The translations under genes were made by a program, and so were the position numbers. A stretch of 64,000 nt of DNA from Pseudomonadota bacterium (GTDB lineage: Bacteria > Pseudomonadota > Alphaproteobacteria > Rhodospirillales > Magnetospirillaceae): contig JAFAAW010000001.1 in NCBI GenBank assembly GCA_023426365.1, positions 14,078-78,077 on the forward strand, written 5' to 3'. The notes beneath the pieces were generated by a model, which was given only the letters and a program-made list of their open reading frames with translations, did not search any database and was not told the DNA's origin. Positions within the stretch are counted from its first letter, which is position 1; each line of letters begins with the position of its first letter. Positions 23,776-31,361 of the stretch are shown here, in pieces.

Positions 23776-25401
23776 TCAGTCCTTGCCGACGACGACGCCC
23801 AGGCCGAAGCCGCGCGGGTCGCTGGCGACCCGGCACTTCTTGAAATCCGGGGTCCCCGAGGCGCAGCTCAGCGCCTGCACGCGGCTGGGGATGGGCACGG
23901 CCTTGATATCGTGGCCCCGCTTGGCAAGCGGGGCAGTGTCGGCGGCACGTTCGCCGCTTTCGACGAACACGGTGTCCGGCGCGCCGGAATGATGGATGCG
24001 AGGCGCACCCACCGCCGCTTCCACGGCCATGTCGTCCACGGTGGTGGCCAGCAGCGTCTGCACCAGCGCGGTCGGCGCGGTCACGCCGCCGCTGGCGGCG
24101 GCGGCGAAATGCACTTCGCGCGAATGGGGGTTATACACCACCACCGGGCCGATGGCGCCGGGGCCGCTGGACAGGCCGGGCACGGCGGCCAGCATCATGC
24201 CGGTGCCGGGCGCCATGCGGCCGTTGCCGAACAGGCCATAGGTGGTCACGTTGCACGCCACGGCGCCGCCATAGGAATCCATGGCGACCAGGCTGGCGGC
24301 CGGAATGGCATCGGTGGCCTTGACCGCCTCGACCGCCACGTGACGGTCGGGATTATAGGTCGCCATCAGCTTGGCGGCCCGCTCCTTCGAGGCGAGGTCG
24401 CCGCCCTGCTCGTTGGGCCAGCCGTGGGGCATCATCCAGCGCGAGCGGTCGGAGAACGCGCGGGCCGCCGCCTCGGCCAGCAGGTGCGGCTTTTCCTCGG
24501 CCGACGCCCCGCCCCAGCGGTCCACCAACTGCGCCGTCATGCTGGCGACGCCGCCGCCGGCCACGGCCGGCGGTGCCGCGAACAGGGCGGTGTCGTTCCC
24601 CACCTGGACCGACAGGCCGTCGCGCACGGACGGCCGGAGGTCGCGCAGGTCCTCGACCGTCAGCGAGCCACCGGCCTGGGCCACCGCCGCCACCAGCTCA
24701 CGCGCCTGCGCGCCGGCATAGAAATCGCCCGGGCTGCGGCGCACGCGCGCCAGAAGCGTGGCCAGGTCGCGCTGCTCCAGCAACTGGCCTTCCACCAGCG
24801 GGCGGCCGCCGGGCATGAACACCTGCCGGGCCACCGGGTCGTTGGCGAGCAGGTTGGCGGCGCGGTTGATGTCGGCGGCAAAGGCGCGCGACACCGGCAC
24901 GCCCATGCGGGCAAGGCGTTCGGGGTCCGCCAGCAATTGCTCCCACCGAAGCTTGCCGTAGCGCGCGTGCAGCGCATAGAAGCCGCGAATGTTGCCGGGA
25001 ACCGCGCTGGGATTGCGCGACTGGCCCGACGCAACCGAAGGCGGCGCCATAAATTCGACAACTTCGGCGCGCTTCTTTTCCTTGTCGTAAACCACGCAGA
25101 CGCCACCACCGCCGAGACTGGCGGTTGACGGCTGGGTCACTGCCATCGTGAAATAGGCCACCACCGCGGCATCGGCGGCGGTCCCACCCGCCGACAGAAC
25201 GTCGCGGGCCGCCAGAACGGCGCGGGGTTCGTCGGCGGCAGCCATGCCGCCGAAGCCGGTGACGTAACCGATGGACCCCACCGGCTTGCTTTCGCCGCAC
25301 GCGGCCAATAGTGCCAAAAGGGAAACCGCGCAGGCGACGCGGCGCCCCCCGGCCCGGCAAGACTTGGGACGACCGACCGACGGAGAAAGGCTCTTGCTCA
25401 C
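23776..25401 (-). CDS. Gamma-glutamyltransferase-like lipoprotein without the catalytic Thr
   Basis: A 541-residue member of the GGT (Ntn-hydrolase) superfamily. A lipoprotein signal ends LLALLAAC with Cys35. The large-subunit features are present (DEPRAVLAARDVLSAGGTAADA, SLGGGGVCVVYD, AVPGNIRGFYALHARYG). The self-cleavage/nucleophile site, normally TTxxxxxD, reads PAASLVAMD (near 24280-24303): both Thr are Ala. It therefore should neither autoprocess nor carry out the usual reaction. The rest of the small subunit (NGRMAPGTGMMLA) is kept. GTG at 25401 is preceded by AAGGA at 8 bases. The start overlaps the start of the divergent M48 gene by 8 bp. Confidence 0.8.
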   Translation of the reverse strand: MSKSLSPSVGRPKSCRAGGRRVACAVSLLALLAACGESKPVGSIGYVTGFGGMAAADEPRAVLAARDVLSAGGTAADAAVVAYFTMAVTQPSTASLGGGGVCVVYDKEKKRAEVVEFMAPPSVASGQSRNPSAVPGNIRGFYALHARYGKLRWEQLLADPERLARMGVPVSRAFAADINRAANLLANDPVARQVFMPGGRPLVEGQLLEQRDLATLLARVRRSPGDFYAGAQARELVAAVAQAGGSLTVEDLRDLRPSVRDGLSVQVGNDTALFAAPPAVAGGGVASMTAQLVDRWGGASAEEKPHLLAEAAARAFSDRSRWMMPHGWPNEQGGDLASKERAAKLMATYNPDRHVAVEAVKATDAIPAASLVAMDSYGGAVACNVTTYGLFGNGRMAPGTGMMLAAVPGLSSGPGAIGPVVVYNPHSREVHFAAAASGGVTAPTALVQTLLATTVDDMAVEAAVGAPRIHHSGAPDTVFVESGERAADTAPLAKRGHDIKAVPIPSRVQALSCASGTPDFKKCRVASDPRGFGLGVVVGKD

Positions 25402-26758
25402 ACGCTTGTTCCTTCTGGCAACCTTGGTGCTGGCGCTGGCGATGCCCGCGCCGCCCGCTTCGGCACAACAGACCGCCAGGCGGAGCTTCATACGCGACGC
25501 GGAGGTGGAAAATACCATTCGTGCCTTCGCTACGCCACTGTTCCAGGCCGCCGGCCTGGACCCCGAGGGCGTGCGCATCCATCTGCTGATCGATCCCTCG
25601 CTGAACGCCTTTGTCGCCGGCGGCCAGAACATGTTCTTCCACACCGGCCTGCTGGTGCGCGCGGAACATCCCGGCCAGTTGATCGGCGTCATCGCCCATG
25701 AAACCGGCCATATCTCGGGCGGCCATCTGGTGCGCCTGCAGGATGCGGTCGGCAACGCCTCGACCGAAGCGCTGATGGGCCTGCTGCTGGGCGCCGCCCT
25801 GGGCGCCGCCTCGGGCCGGGGCGACGTGGGCACGGCGGTGATCATGGGCAGCCAGGAAATGGCGGTGCGCAACCTGATGGCGTTCTCGCGCACCCAGGAA
25901 GGCTCGGCCGACCAGGCCGGCCTGTCGTACCTCGAGGCGACCCGCCAATCGGCCAAGGGCTTCCTGGAATTCTTCGAGATCCTGGGCGACCAGGAATTGC
26001 TGGTGGCGGCGCGCCAGGACCCCTATGTGCGCACCCACCCGCTGACGCGCGATCGCGTTGCCAACGTGCGCGACTATGTCGGCAAGTCGCCCTACAGCGA
26101 CACTCCGCCGCGGCCCGAATTCGTCGAGATGCACAAGCGCATGCGCGCCAAGCTGTTCGGCTTCCTCGAATCGCCCGTCCGCACCTATCAGCGCTACAAG
26201 GAAACCGACGACAGCCTGGATTCGCGCTATGCCCGCGCCATCGCCTCCTATCGCAAGCCGGACATGGCCACCGCGCTGCCGCTGATCGACGGGCTGATCG
26301 CCGACCGGCCCAACGACCCCTATTTCTGGGAACTCAAGGGACAGATGCTGTTCGAGAACGGCCGCGGCGCCGAGGCGCTCGCCCCCTATCGCAAGGCGGT
26401 GCAGTTGCTGCCGGAAAACGCCCTGCTGCGCATCGGCCTGGCCCAGGTCGAGGTGGAACAGGAAGACCCCGCCCTGCTGGACGACGCCAAGGTCAACCTG
26501 AACAAGGCGCTGCAGAACGAACCCAACAACCACAGCGCTTGGCGCCTGCTGGCCATCGCCCATGGCCGCCTGGGCGAGGAAGGCATGGCCGCCTATGCCA
26601 TGGCCGAACAGACCCTGCTGGAGGGCAAGCTGACCGACGCCGCCTTCCACGCCGGCAAGGCCGAACGGCTGCTGCCGCGCTCGGGACCGGTCTGGCTGCG
26701 CATCCAGGACATCAAGGAGCGCGCGAGCCAAGTCAAGGAAAGGCGCGAGCGCAACTGA
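25394..26758 (+). CDS. M48 family metalloprotease with TPR repeats (BepA-like)
   Basis: A periplasmic zinc protease/chaperone of 454 residues that in other bacteria acts in outer-membrane protein quality control. A cleavable signal (LFLLATLVLALAMPAPPASA) is followed by the protease domain with the zinc motif HETGH (in GVIAHETGHISGGHL) and the third ligand in EGSAD. A hydrophobic Gly/Ala stretch follows HEXXH as in BepA. The C-terminal third is TPR-like. The start is taken as TTG 25394, with GGAGAAAGG 8 bases upstream; an ATG 41 codons earlier would add a non-signal-like leader lying inside the divergent gene. Confidence 0.9.
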   Translation: MLTRLFLLATLVLALAMPAPPASAQQTARRSFIRDAEVENTIRAFATPLFQAAGLDPEGVRIHLLIDPSLNAFVAGGQNMFFHTGLLVRAEHPGQLIGVIAHETGHISGGHLVRLQDAVGNASTEALMGLLLGAALGAASGRGDVGTAVIMGSQEMAVRNLMAFSRTQEGSADQAGLSYLEATRQSAKGFLEFFEILGDQELLVAARQDPYVRTHPLTRDRVANVRDYVGKSPYSDTPPRPEFVEMHKRMRAKLFGFLESPVRTYQRYKETDDSLDSRYARAIASYRKPDMATALPLIDGLIADRPNDPYFWELKGQMLFENGRGAEALAPYRKAVQLLPENALLRIGLAQVEVEQEDPALLDDAKVNLNKALQNEPNNHSAWRLLAIAHGRLGEEGMAAYAMAEQTLLEGKLTDAAFHAGKAERLLPRSGPVWLRIQDIKERASQVKERRERN

Positions 26759-26855
26759 TCCCCCACCACCTCCGTTCAACCGCCCCTGGGGGCTTGTCCC
26801 CCGGCCATCGATCGGCCAATATGCCCCGGCTTTCGTGACTGGAGTTCCATCCCCG

Positions 26856-27641
26856 ATGATCCGCAAGTCCTTCGGCGCCCTCGGCGCGCTTCTTCTGGGC
26901 CTGACCCTGGCCGCTCCCGCCCAGGCCCAGGAAGACCAGACCTTCAACGCGCAGCAGACCGACGCCATCCGCAAGATCGTGCGCAACTATCTGATGGAGC
27001 ATCCCGAGGTGATCGGCGAGGCCATCGAGGCGTTGCGCGAGAAGATGCGCGTGCAGGCCGAGGCCGAAGCCAAGAAGGCCATCGAGGCGCGCAAGGACGA
27101 GCTTTTCAACGCCAAGGACGATCCCGTCGCCGGCAACCCCAAGGGCGACGTCGTGCTGGTCGAGTTCTTCGACTACAACTGCCCGTACTGCAAGGTGGTG
27201 CTGGACCCCATGATGGAAGCGGTCAAGGCCGACGGCAAGGCCCGCGTGGTGTTCAAGGAAATGCCTATTCTGTCCGAGGATTCGCTGACCGCCGCCCGCG
27301 TCGCGCTGGCCGCCAAGAAGCAGGGCAAGTACGACGAGGTGCACCGCGCCTTCATGAAGTACCGCGGCAAGCTGGACGACAAGGCCATCTTCCGCCTGGC
27401 GGGCGAAGCGGGTGCCAATGTGGACCAGTTGAAGAAGGAAATGATGGCGCCCGAGATCGACGCGCAGATCAAGAAGAACGTGGCCCTGGCCCACGCTCTC
27501 GACATTTCCTCGACCCCCAGCTTCATTGTCGCCGGCGCCGACGGCAGCGCCGCCCGCACCCTGTCGGGCGCGGTCGAAGGCCAGGTGTTCAGCCAGTTGA
27601 TCAAGCTGACCCGCAATGGCGGAAAGGCCGGCGGCCAGTAA
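26856..27641 (+). CDS. DsbA-family thiol oxidoreductase with N-terminal stalk (ScsC/Com1-like)
   Basis: A periplasmic thioredoxin-fold protein of 261 residues. A signal peptide (MIRKSFGALGALLLGLTLAA) is followed by a helical, Glu/Lys-rich stalk (about 30-90, RKIVRNYLMEHPEVIGEAIE) like the trimerisation region of ScsC/Com1 proteins. The thioredoxin domain then holds FFDYNCPYCK (redox motif CPYC) and the cis-Pro loop SSTPSF. The stalk suggests a disulfide isomerase-like oligomer rather than a monomeric oxidase. It lies 97 bp after the M48 gene in the same direction and ends with a strong terminator. Confidence 0.92.
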   Translation: MIRKSFGALGALLLGLTLAAPAQAQEDQTFNAQQTDAIRKIVRNYLMEHPEVIGEAIEALREKMRVQAEAEAKKAIEARKDELFNAKDDPVAGNPKGDVVLVEFFDYNCPYCKVVLDPMMEAVKADGKARVVFKEMPILSEDSLTAARVALAAKKQGKYDEVHRAFMKYRGKLDDKAIFRLAGEAGANVDQLKKEMMAPEIDAQIKKNVALAHALDISSTPSFIVAGADGSAARTLSGAVEGQVFSQLIKLTRNGGKAGGQ

Positions 27642-27663
27642 ACCGGCGGCCCGCGCCAACGAC

Positions 27664-27698
27664 AAAGGGGACCCGCCGGCGGGTCCCCTTTTTCTTTT
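27664..27698 (+). terminator. Rho-independent terminator of the DsbA-family gene
   Basis: AAAGGGGACCCGCC directly followed by its complement GGCGGGTCCCCTTT and a T-rich tract. Confidence 0.9.
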
Positions 27699-27712
27699 CC
27701 CATCCCCTGGCC

Positions 27713-29386
27713 TCAGGCCTTGATGTCGCGGGCGGTGGTGGTCATCTCGTCGGCGGTTCTGAACACCTGCGAGTTCATGGAATAGGCTTTCTGCGTCATG
27801 ATCATGCGCGTGAATTCCTCTTCGATGTCCACCGTCGAGTTTTCCAACGCGGATGGTGTGAACCGCGCCTCGCCCACCGCATCCTCGACCGCCGATATGG
27901 TCAGGTCGCCCGCCGCCGCCGTGCGGCGGAACAGGGTACCCGACACCGGTTCCAGCGCGTTGTCGGCCACGAAATTGGCCACCGGGACCTTGAACAGCGT
28001 GCGGGTACGCCCGTTGTCGTAATAGCCGGTCAGTTCGCCCGTCTCGGTGAACGCTGTGGCAAGCAGTGTGCCCCGGGCATAGCCATCCTGCTGCACGTTG
28101 CCGATATAGGTTTCGGAATCGGCATACTGGCTCATCTTGCCTAAATCCAGCGTCACCGTAGCGCTGCCGGCCGGCTTTTCGGGGATGTTGCCGTTGGCGG
28201 GAACGGCGGGCCAGGTAAAGCTGAGGTTGGTCAGGCCATCGGCCGGCGAGATCAGCTTGCCGTCGCCGTCGAAGGTCAGTTCCAGCGGGGCCGGCCCGGT
28301 GGCGCCGCTGGCGCCGGGGTCGGTGAACATGTACCAGGTGTTGGTTCCCGACCGTTCAAAACGAAGCTGCGCCACGTGTTCGTTGAATGCCTGGTCGTAG
28401 ACCTTCAGTGGGACGCTTTGCGCATAGCGGGCCGGCAAGGTGGAAAGATTGAGCGTGCCGGCGGCGGCACCGCTTTTCCAATTGAAATTGACCGCCTGAT
28501 CGCCCGTCGGCGAGGTCACCTGGCCATTGGCATCGAACTCTACCGTCCAACTGTTCGGCACCATGGAGGATGCCTCGGGCGAGCTGGCGCTGACCGTGTA
28601 GGTGTAGGGTCCGGTCCGCACCCAGTCGAGGTTCACGGTCTGCGCCGTGCCGGTGCCGTCCTCCACCGACAGCGAGGTGCGCGATTCGCCCAGCTTGGCG
28701 TCGCGTGGCAGGTTGGCGATAAGGCTGGCCGAGGTGGTCTGGCGCCCCGGCATGGTGACCATGGTCGGCTGCAAGCTGCTGGTGCCATTGACCGCGCTGG
28801 TGCCGTTGTTGGCGATGGGGCGCGGCGCCAGCGTGTAGACCGGCTGCAAGCTGGCGCCCGATGGAATGGCGCCGGTGTCGTCGGCCATCCAGCCGAGCAG
28901 ATAGCCGCCCTGCCCGTTCAGGAAATACGAGCGCGCCAGCGTGGGGTCGGAATCAGGACCATAGGCGCGGTGCCATGCACCGTCGCGGGTGTACATCACC
29001 GAACCGGGATCGTCCACGTTCACGCTGGATGGCACGTTGGTGGCCATGGTGCCCGCCCCCGCCGTGCCGCCGCGCCCGATGCTGGGCGCCGCCACCATGA
29101 AATAGCCTTTGCCGTTGATGGCAAGGTCGCTCCACGTGGTGGACGGGGTGATCACACCCTGGGCCTCGATCAGGTTGCGCTGAACCGCCTGCACGCCGAA
29201 GATGTTGAGACCGCTGAGATGTGACGTGGGCGTCGCCTTGTGTTCCGACATCAAGGTCGAGAACATCATCTCCTGGCGCTTATAGCCCGTGGTGTTGACG
29301 TTGGCGATGTTCTGGCCGATGGACCCCAGGTCCGTCGAGAACACCTGCATCGCCGAACTGGCGTTGTTGAACGCGCCCCACAACAT
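27713..29386 (-). CDS. flgE: Flagellar hook protein FlgE
   Basis: Building block of the flagellar hook. The 557-residue protein has the N-terminal rod/hook signature (STDLGSIGQNIANVNTTGYKR), the start of the FlgE/F/G body (SDLAINGKGYFMV), a long variable middle and the C-terminal helix EEEFTRMIMTQKAYSMNSQV, then FRTADEMTTTARDIK. RBS AAAGGAGG precedes the ATG at 29386. A sigma-54 promoter lies about 50 bp upstream. There are no other hook or rod genes beside it, so it is a detached flagellar locus. Confidence 0.93.
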   Translation of the reverse strand: MLWGAFNNASSAMQVFSTDLGSIGQNIANVNTTGYKRQEMMFSTLMSEHKATPTSHLSGLNIFGVQAVQRNLIEAQGVITPSTTWSDLAINGKGYFMVAAPSIGRGGTAGAGTMATNVPSSVNVDDPGSVMYTRDGAWHRAYGPDSDPTLARSYFLNGQGGYLLGWMADDTGAIPSGASLQPVYTLAPRPIANNGTSAVNGTSSLQPTMVTMPGRQTTSASLIANLPRDAKLGESRTSLSVEDGTGTAQTVNLDWVRTGPYTYTVSASSPEASSMVPNSWTVEFDANGQVTSPTGDQAVNFNWKSGAAAGTLNLSTLPARYAQSVPLKVYDQAFNEHVAQLRFERSGTNTWYMFTDPGASGATGPAPLELTFDGDGKLISPADGLTNLSFTWPAVPANGNIPEKPAGSATVTLDLGKMSQYADSETYIGNVQQDGYARGTLLATAFTETGELTGYYDNGRTRTLFKVPVANFVADNALEPVSGTLFRRTAAAGDLTISAVEDAVGEARFTPSALENSTVDIEEEFTRMIMTQKAYSMNSQVFRTADEMTTTARDIKA

Positions 29387-29435
29387 CGCGTGCCTCCTTT
29401 AGGCAACCGAACGCAAACTATCCCGCCAACGGGAG

Positions 29436-29452
29436 ATGCAGGCGCCATGCCA
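29436..29452 (-). promoter_or_regulatory. Sigma-54 promoter of flgE
   Basis: On the minus strand TGGCATGGCGCCTGCAT: the invariant GG (-24) and GC (-12) are exactly 10 bp apart and the flanks fit TGGCAC-N5-TTGCA with two changes. Position about 50 bp before flgE. Middle-class flagellar genes in many proteobacteria use sigma-54. Confidence 0.75.
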
Positions 29453-29612
29453 AAAGGAACAATGATTTAAATCAGGCACTTAGGAGGATACCCACCCGGC
29501 AAGACATGCCGGCGGGGTAGTTTCCCCCTGCCCCCTCCCGGCAGGAATTGCCCAGAGACGGACCCGACGGTGGATGCGCACCGGCGCGGCAGCCCCGGCC
29601 CGGAACAGCAAA

Positions 29613-29637
29613 GGGGCGCAGGTTGGCCCCGCGCCCC
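29613..29637 (-). terminator. Likely terminator of the ornithine decarboxylase gene
   Basis: On the minus strand GGGGCGC, an 11-base loop, GCGCCCC, then TTTG. It lies within the 230-bp stretch 29453-29683, in which nothing else was seen. Confidence 0.55.
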
Positions 29638-29683
29638 CAACTCCGCCTCGCCCGGCGGGCCGTTCCCCCGCCGCGAACCGGCC

Positions 29684-30814
29684 TTAGATGAAATAGGCCT
29701 TCAAGGGCGCGAAGCCGTTGAAGTTCACCGCCGAATAGGAGGTGGTGTAGGCCCCGGTGGAAAGAATGCGCAGCTTGTCGCCCACCTTAAGGCTGACCGG
29801 CATTTCGTAACCGGCCTTTTCATAGAGGATGTCGGCCGAGTCGCAGGTGGGACCGGCCAGGATCACCGGCGCCGTCTCGCCGCCGTCATGGGGCGTCTGG
29901 ATGCGGTACTTGATGGCCTCGTCCATGGTTTCGGCCAGGCCGCCGAACTTGCCGATGTCCAGATAGACCCAGCGGGTGTCGTCCTCGTAGCCCTTTTGCG
30001 AGATCAGGACCACTTCGGTTTCGAGGATGCCGGCATCGCCCACCAGCGAACGGCCCGGCTCGATGATCATGGCCGGCAGGGCGTTGCCGAAATGGTTGGT
30101 CATGGCGGTCATCACCGCGTCGGCGTATTGCTCGACGGCGGGGATGTTGCTGCGGTACTGGGCCGGGAAGCCGCCGCCCAGATTGACCATGCGCAGCTCG
30201 ATGCCGACCTCGTCCAGCGCGGTGAACAGCATGGCGGCCTTGCCCACGGCCACGTCCCATTGGCGCAGGTCGGTCTGCTGCGATCCCACGTGGAAGGACA
30301 CGCCATAGGGGTCCAGGCCCAGCTCGCGCGCCTTGACCAGCAGGTCACGGGCCATTTCGATCTCGCAGCCGAACTTGCGCGACAGCGGCCATTCGGCACC
30401 GTCGCAGGTCATCAGGATGCGGCAGAACACCTTGGACCCGGGGGCGGCCACCGCCAGCTTCTCCAGTTCGCCGATCGAATCGAAGGCGTAAAGCCGCACG
30501 CCCTTGTCATAGGCATAGGCGATGTCGGCCTGCTTCTTGATGGTGTTGCCGAAGGAAATCTTGTCGGCGCGGGCACCGTTGGCCAGGCAAAGGTCGATCT
30601 CGCCGCGCGAGGCCACGTCGAAGGACGAACCCAGATCGGCCAGCATGCGCACGATCTCGGGCGCCGGGTTGGCCTTGACCGCGTAATAGACCTGGGCCAC
30701 CGGCAGCCAGCGGCGCAGACCCAGATAGTTTTCGCGCACCACGTCCAGATCGACCACGACGCAGGGGGTGACGGGACGAACTTCTTCCAGGAAACGCACA
30801 ATCTTCGCGGTCAT
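29684..30814 (-). CDS. Ornithine decarboxylase (PLP fold-type III)
   Basis: Converts ornithine (perhaps also lysine) to putrescine or cadaverine, the first step of polyamine synthesis. The 376-residue protein has the PLP lysine in YYAVKANP (Lys47), SFDVASRGEI, the FHVGSQ loop, the phosphate-binding LGGGFP, and the catalytic-Cys motif GPTCDSADI. The family is the eukaryotic-type decarboxylase typical of alphaproteobacteria. The ATG at 30814 follows GGAGGA by 9 bases. A 235-base leader with a short upstream ORF and three stem-loops precedes it, indicating post-transcriptional control by the pathway product or substrate. Confidence 0.92.
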   Translation of the reverse strand: MTAKIVRFLEEVRPVTPCVVVDLDVVRENYLGLRRWLPVAQVYYAVKANPAPEIVRMLADLGSSFDVASRGEIDLCLANGARADKISFGNTIKKQADIAYAYDKGVRLYAFDSIGELEKLAVAAPGSKVFCRILMTCDGAEWPLSRKFGCEIEMARDLLVKARELGLDPYGVSFHVGSQQTDLRQWDVAVGKAAMLFTALDEVGIELRMVNLGGGFPAQYRSNIPAVEQYADAVMTAMTNHFGNALPAMIIEPGRSLVGDAGILETEVVLISQKGYEDDTRWVYLDIGKFGGLAETMDEAIKYRIQTPHDGGETAPVILAGPTCDSADILYEKAGYEMPVSLKVGDKLRILSTGAYTTSYSAVNFNGFAPLKAYFI

Positions 30815-30868
30815 CGCGAATAGTCCTCCGGCAGCTCGGCCATGGGGCCGAGACGAGACAAGGCATCG

Positions 30869-31089
30869 CACCGGCCGCGTTCAGGCGGCCGGGGTGTTCA
30901 CGGGACAACCGTTCGGGACGTTGTCAGATCCGCCGGGAGGTACTTCGGACGTCGCTCCACAACAGGGCATAGCTCTGCCGTGGGCGGAAGCCTTGGTCGA
31001 AAAGAGGATGGGAGTCCATCGACAGCGAGTGCCGAGCCACCACGTTCATAGCCAGTTCCTCCAAGCACCGGGGGCTTTCACCCCGCTTG
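30869..31089 (-). ncRNA. Structured leader of ornithine decarboxylase (speF-type)
   Basis: Three stem-loops lie in order on the minus strand. The first (31062-31089) has arms CAAGC+GGGG / CCCC+GCTTG and abuts the ribosome site of the upstream ORF. The second (30904-30925) has arms GACAAC/GTTGTC and overlaps the upstream ORF stop codon. The third (30871-30892) has arms CCGGCCGC/GCGGCCGG and stands before the decarboxylase ribosome site. A conserved speF RNA motif is known upstream of ornithine decarboxylase genes in Alphaproteobacteria; this position fits, but a covariance-model search would be needed to prove it. Confidence 0.6.
30924..31049 (-). CDS. 41-residue leader peptide upstream of ornithine decarboxylase
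   Basis: An ATG with a near-perfect ribosome site (GGAGG, 8 bases upstream) opens a 41-codon frame beginning MNVVARHSLSMDSHPLFDQG and ending DVRSTSRRI before TGA. The middle is aromatic and Arg-containing (FRPRQSYALLW). The stop codon is inside a stem-loop. It resembles in logic the ornithine-sensing arrest peptide SpeFL of gammaproteobacteria, but the sequence differs. Translation and regulation are inferred from the SD, position and structure. Confidence 0.6.
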   Translation of the reverse strand: MNVVARHSLSMDSHPLFDQGFRPRQSYALLWSDVRSTSRRI

Positions 31090-31170
31090 CACCTAGAAGA
31101 CGCCTTGGACGTCGTTGCTTAAACCGCATTGGGCCAGAGGCACGTGCGCTGTACGTCTCATGTGGGGCGC

Positions 31171-31198
31171 TATATACGCCGATTTCGGAGGATGAAAA
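31171..31198 (-). promoter_or_regulatory. Probable promoter of the ornithine decarboxylase transcript
   Basis: On the minus strand TTTTCA (31193-31198) and TATATA (31171-31176) with a 16-bp spacer, about 120 bp before the leader peptide. Confidence 0.5.
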
Positions 31199-31276
31199 GA
31201 GAAAAATACCCGCACAAAACCAATTTTTTCGGCCACGCTGGCGAAGGGCCGCTTTTTCAAAGACTTACGAAACGGC

Positions 31277-31298
31277 AACGGCCCGCGAACGGGCCGTT
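31277..31298. terminator. Hairpin downstream of thiSG
   Basis: AACGGCCCG, loop CGAA, CGGGCCGTT. It lies 64 bp after the thiSG stop and before the decarboxylase promoter, so it can separate the two units. The T-run is weak. Confidence 0.6.
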
Positions 31299-31361
31299 TG
31301 GCAAGGAGACACCCCATCCATGATGCGACCGGCCATGCCGCCCGCACCATAGGAAGGGGGT

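Noticed and set aside
25271..25393. Upstream ATG extension (41 codons) of the M48 protease
   Set aside because: It would place a long basic stretch before the signal peptide and lies inside the divergent gene; the TTG at 25394 has a good ribosome site and gives a normal signal.
24698..26986. A 762-codon open frame on the minus strand
   Set aside because: Overlaps the M48 protease and part of the GGT-like gene in a third frame; composition is typical of a shadow.
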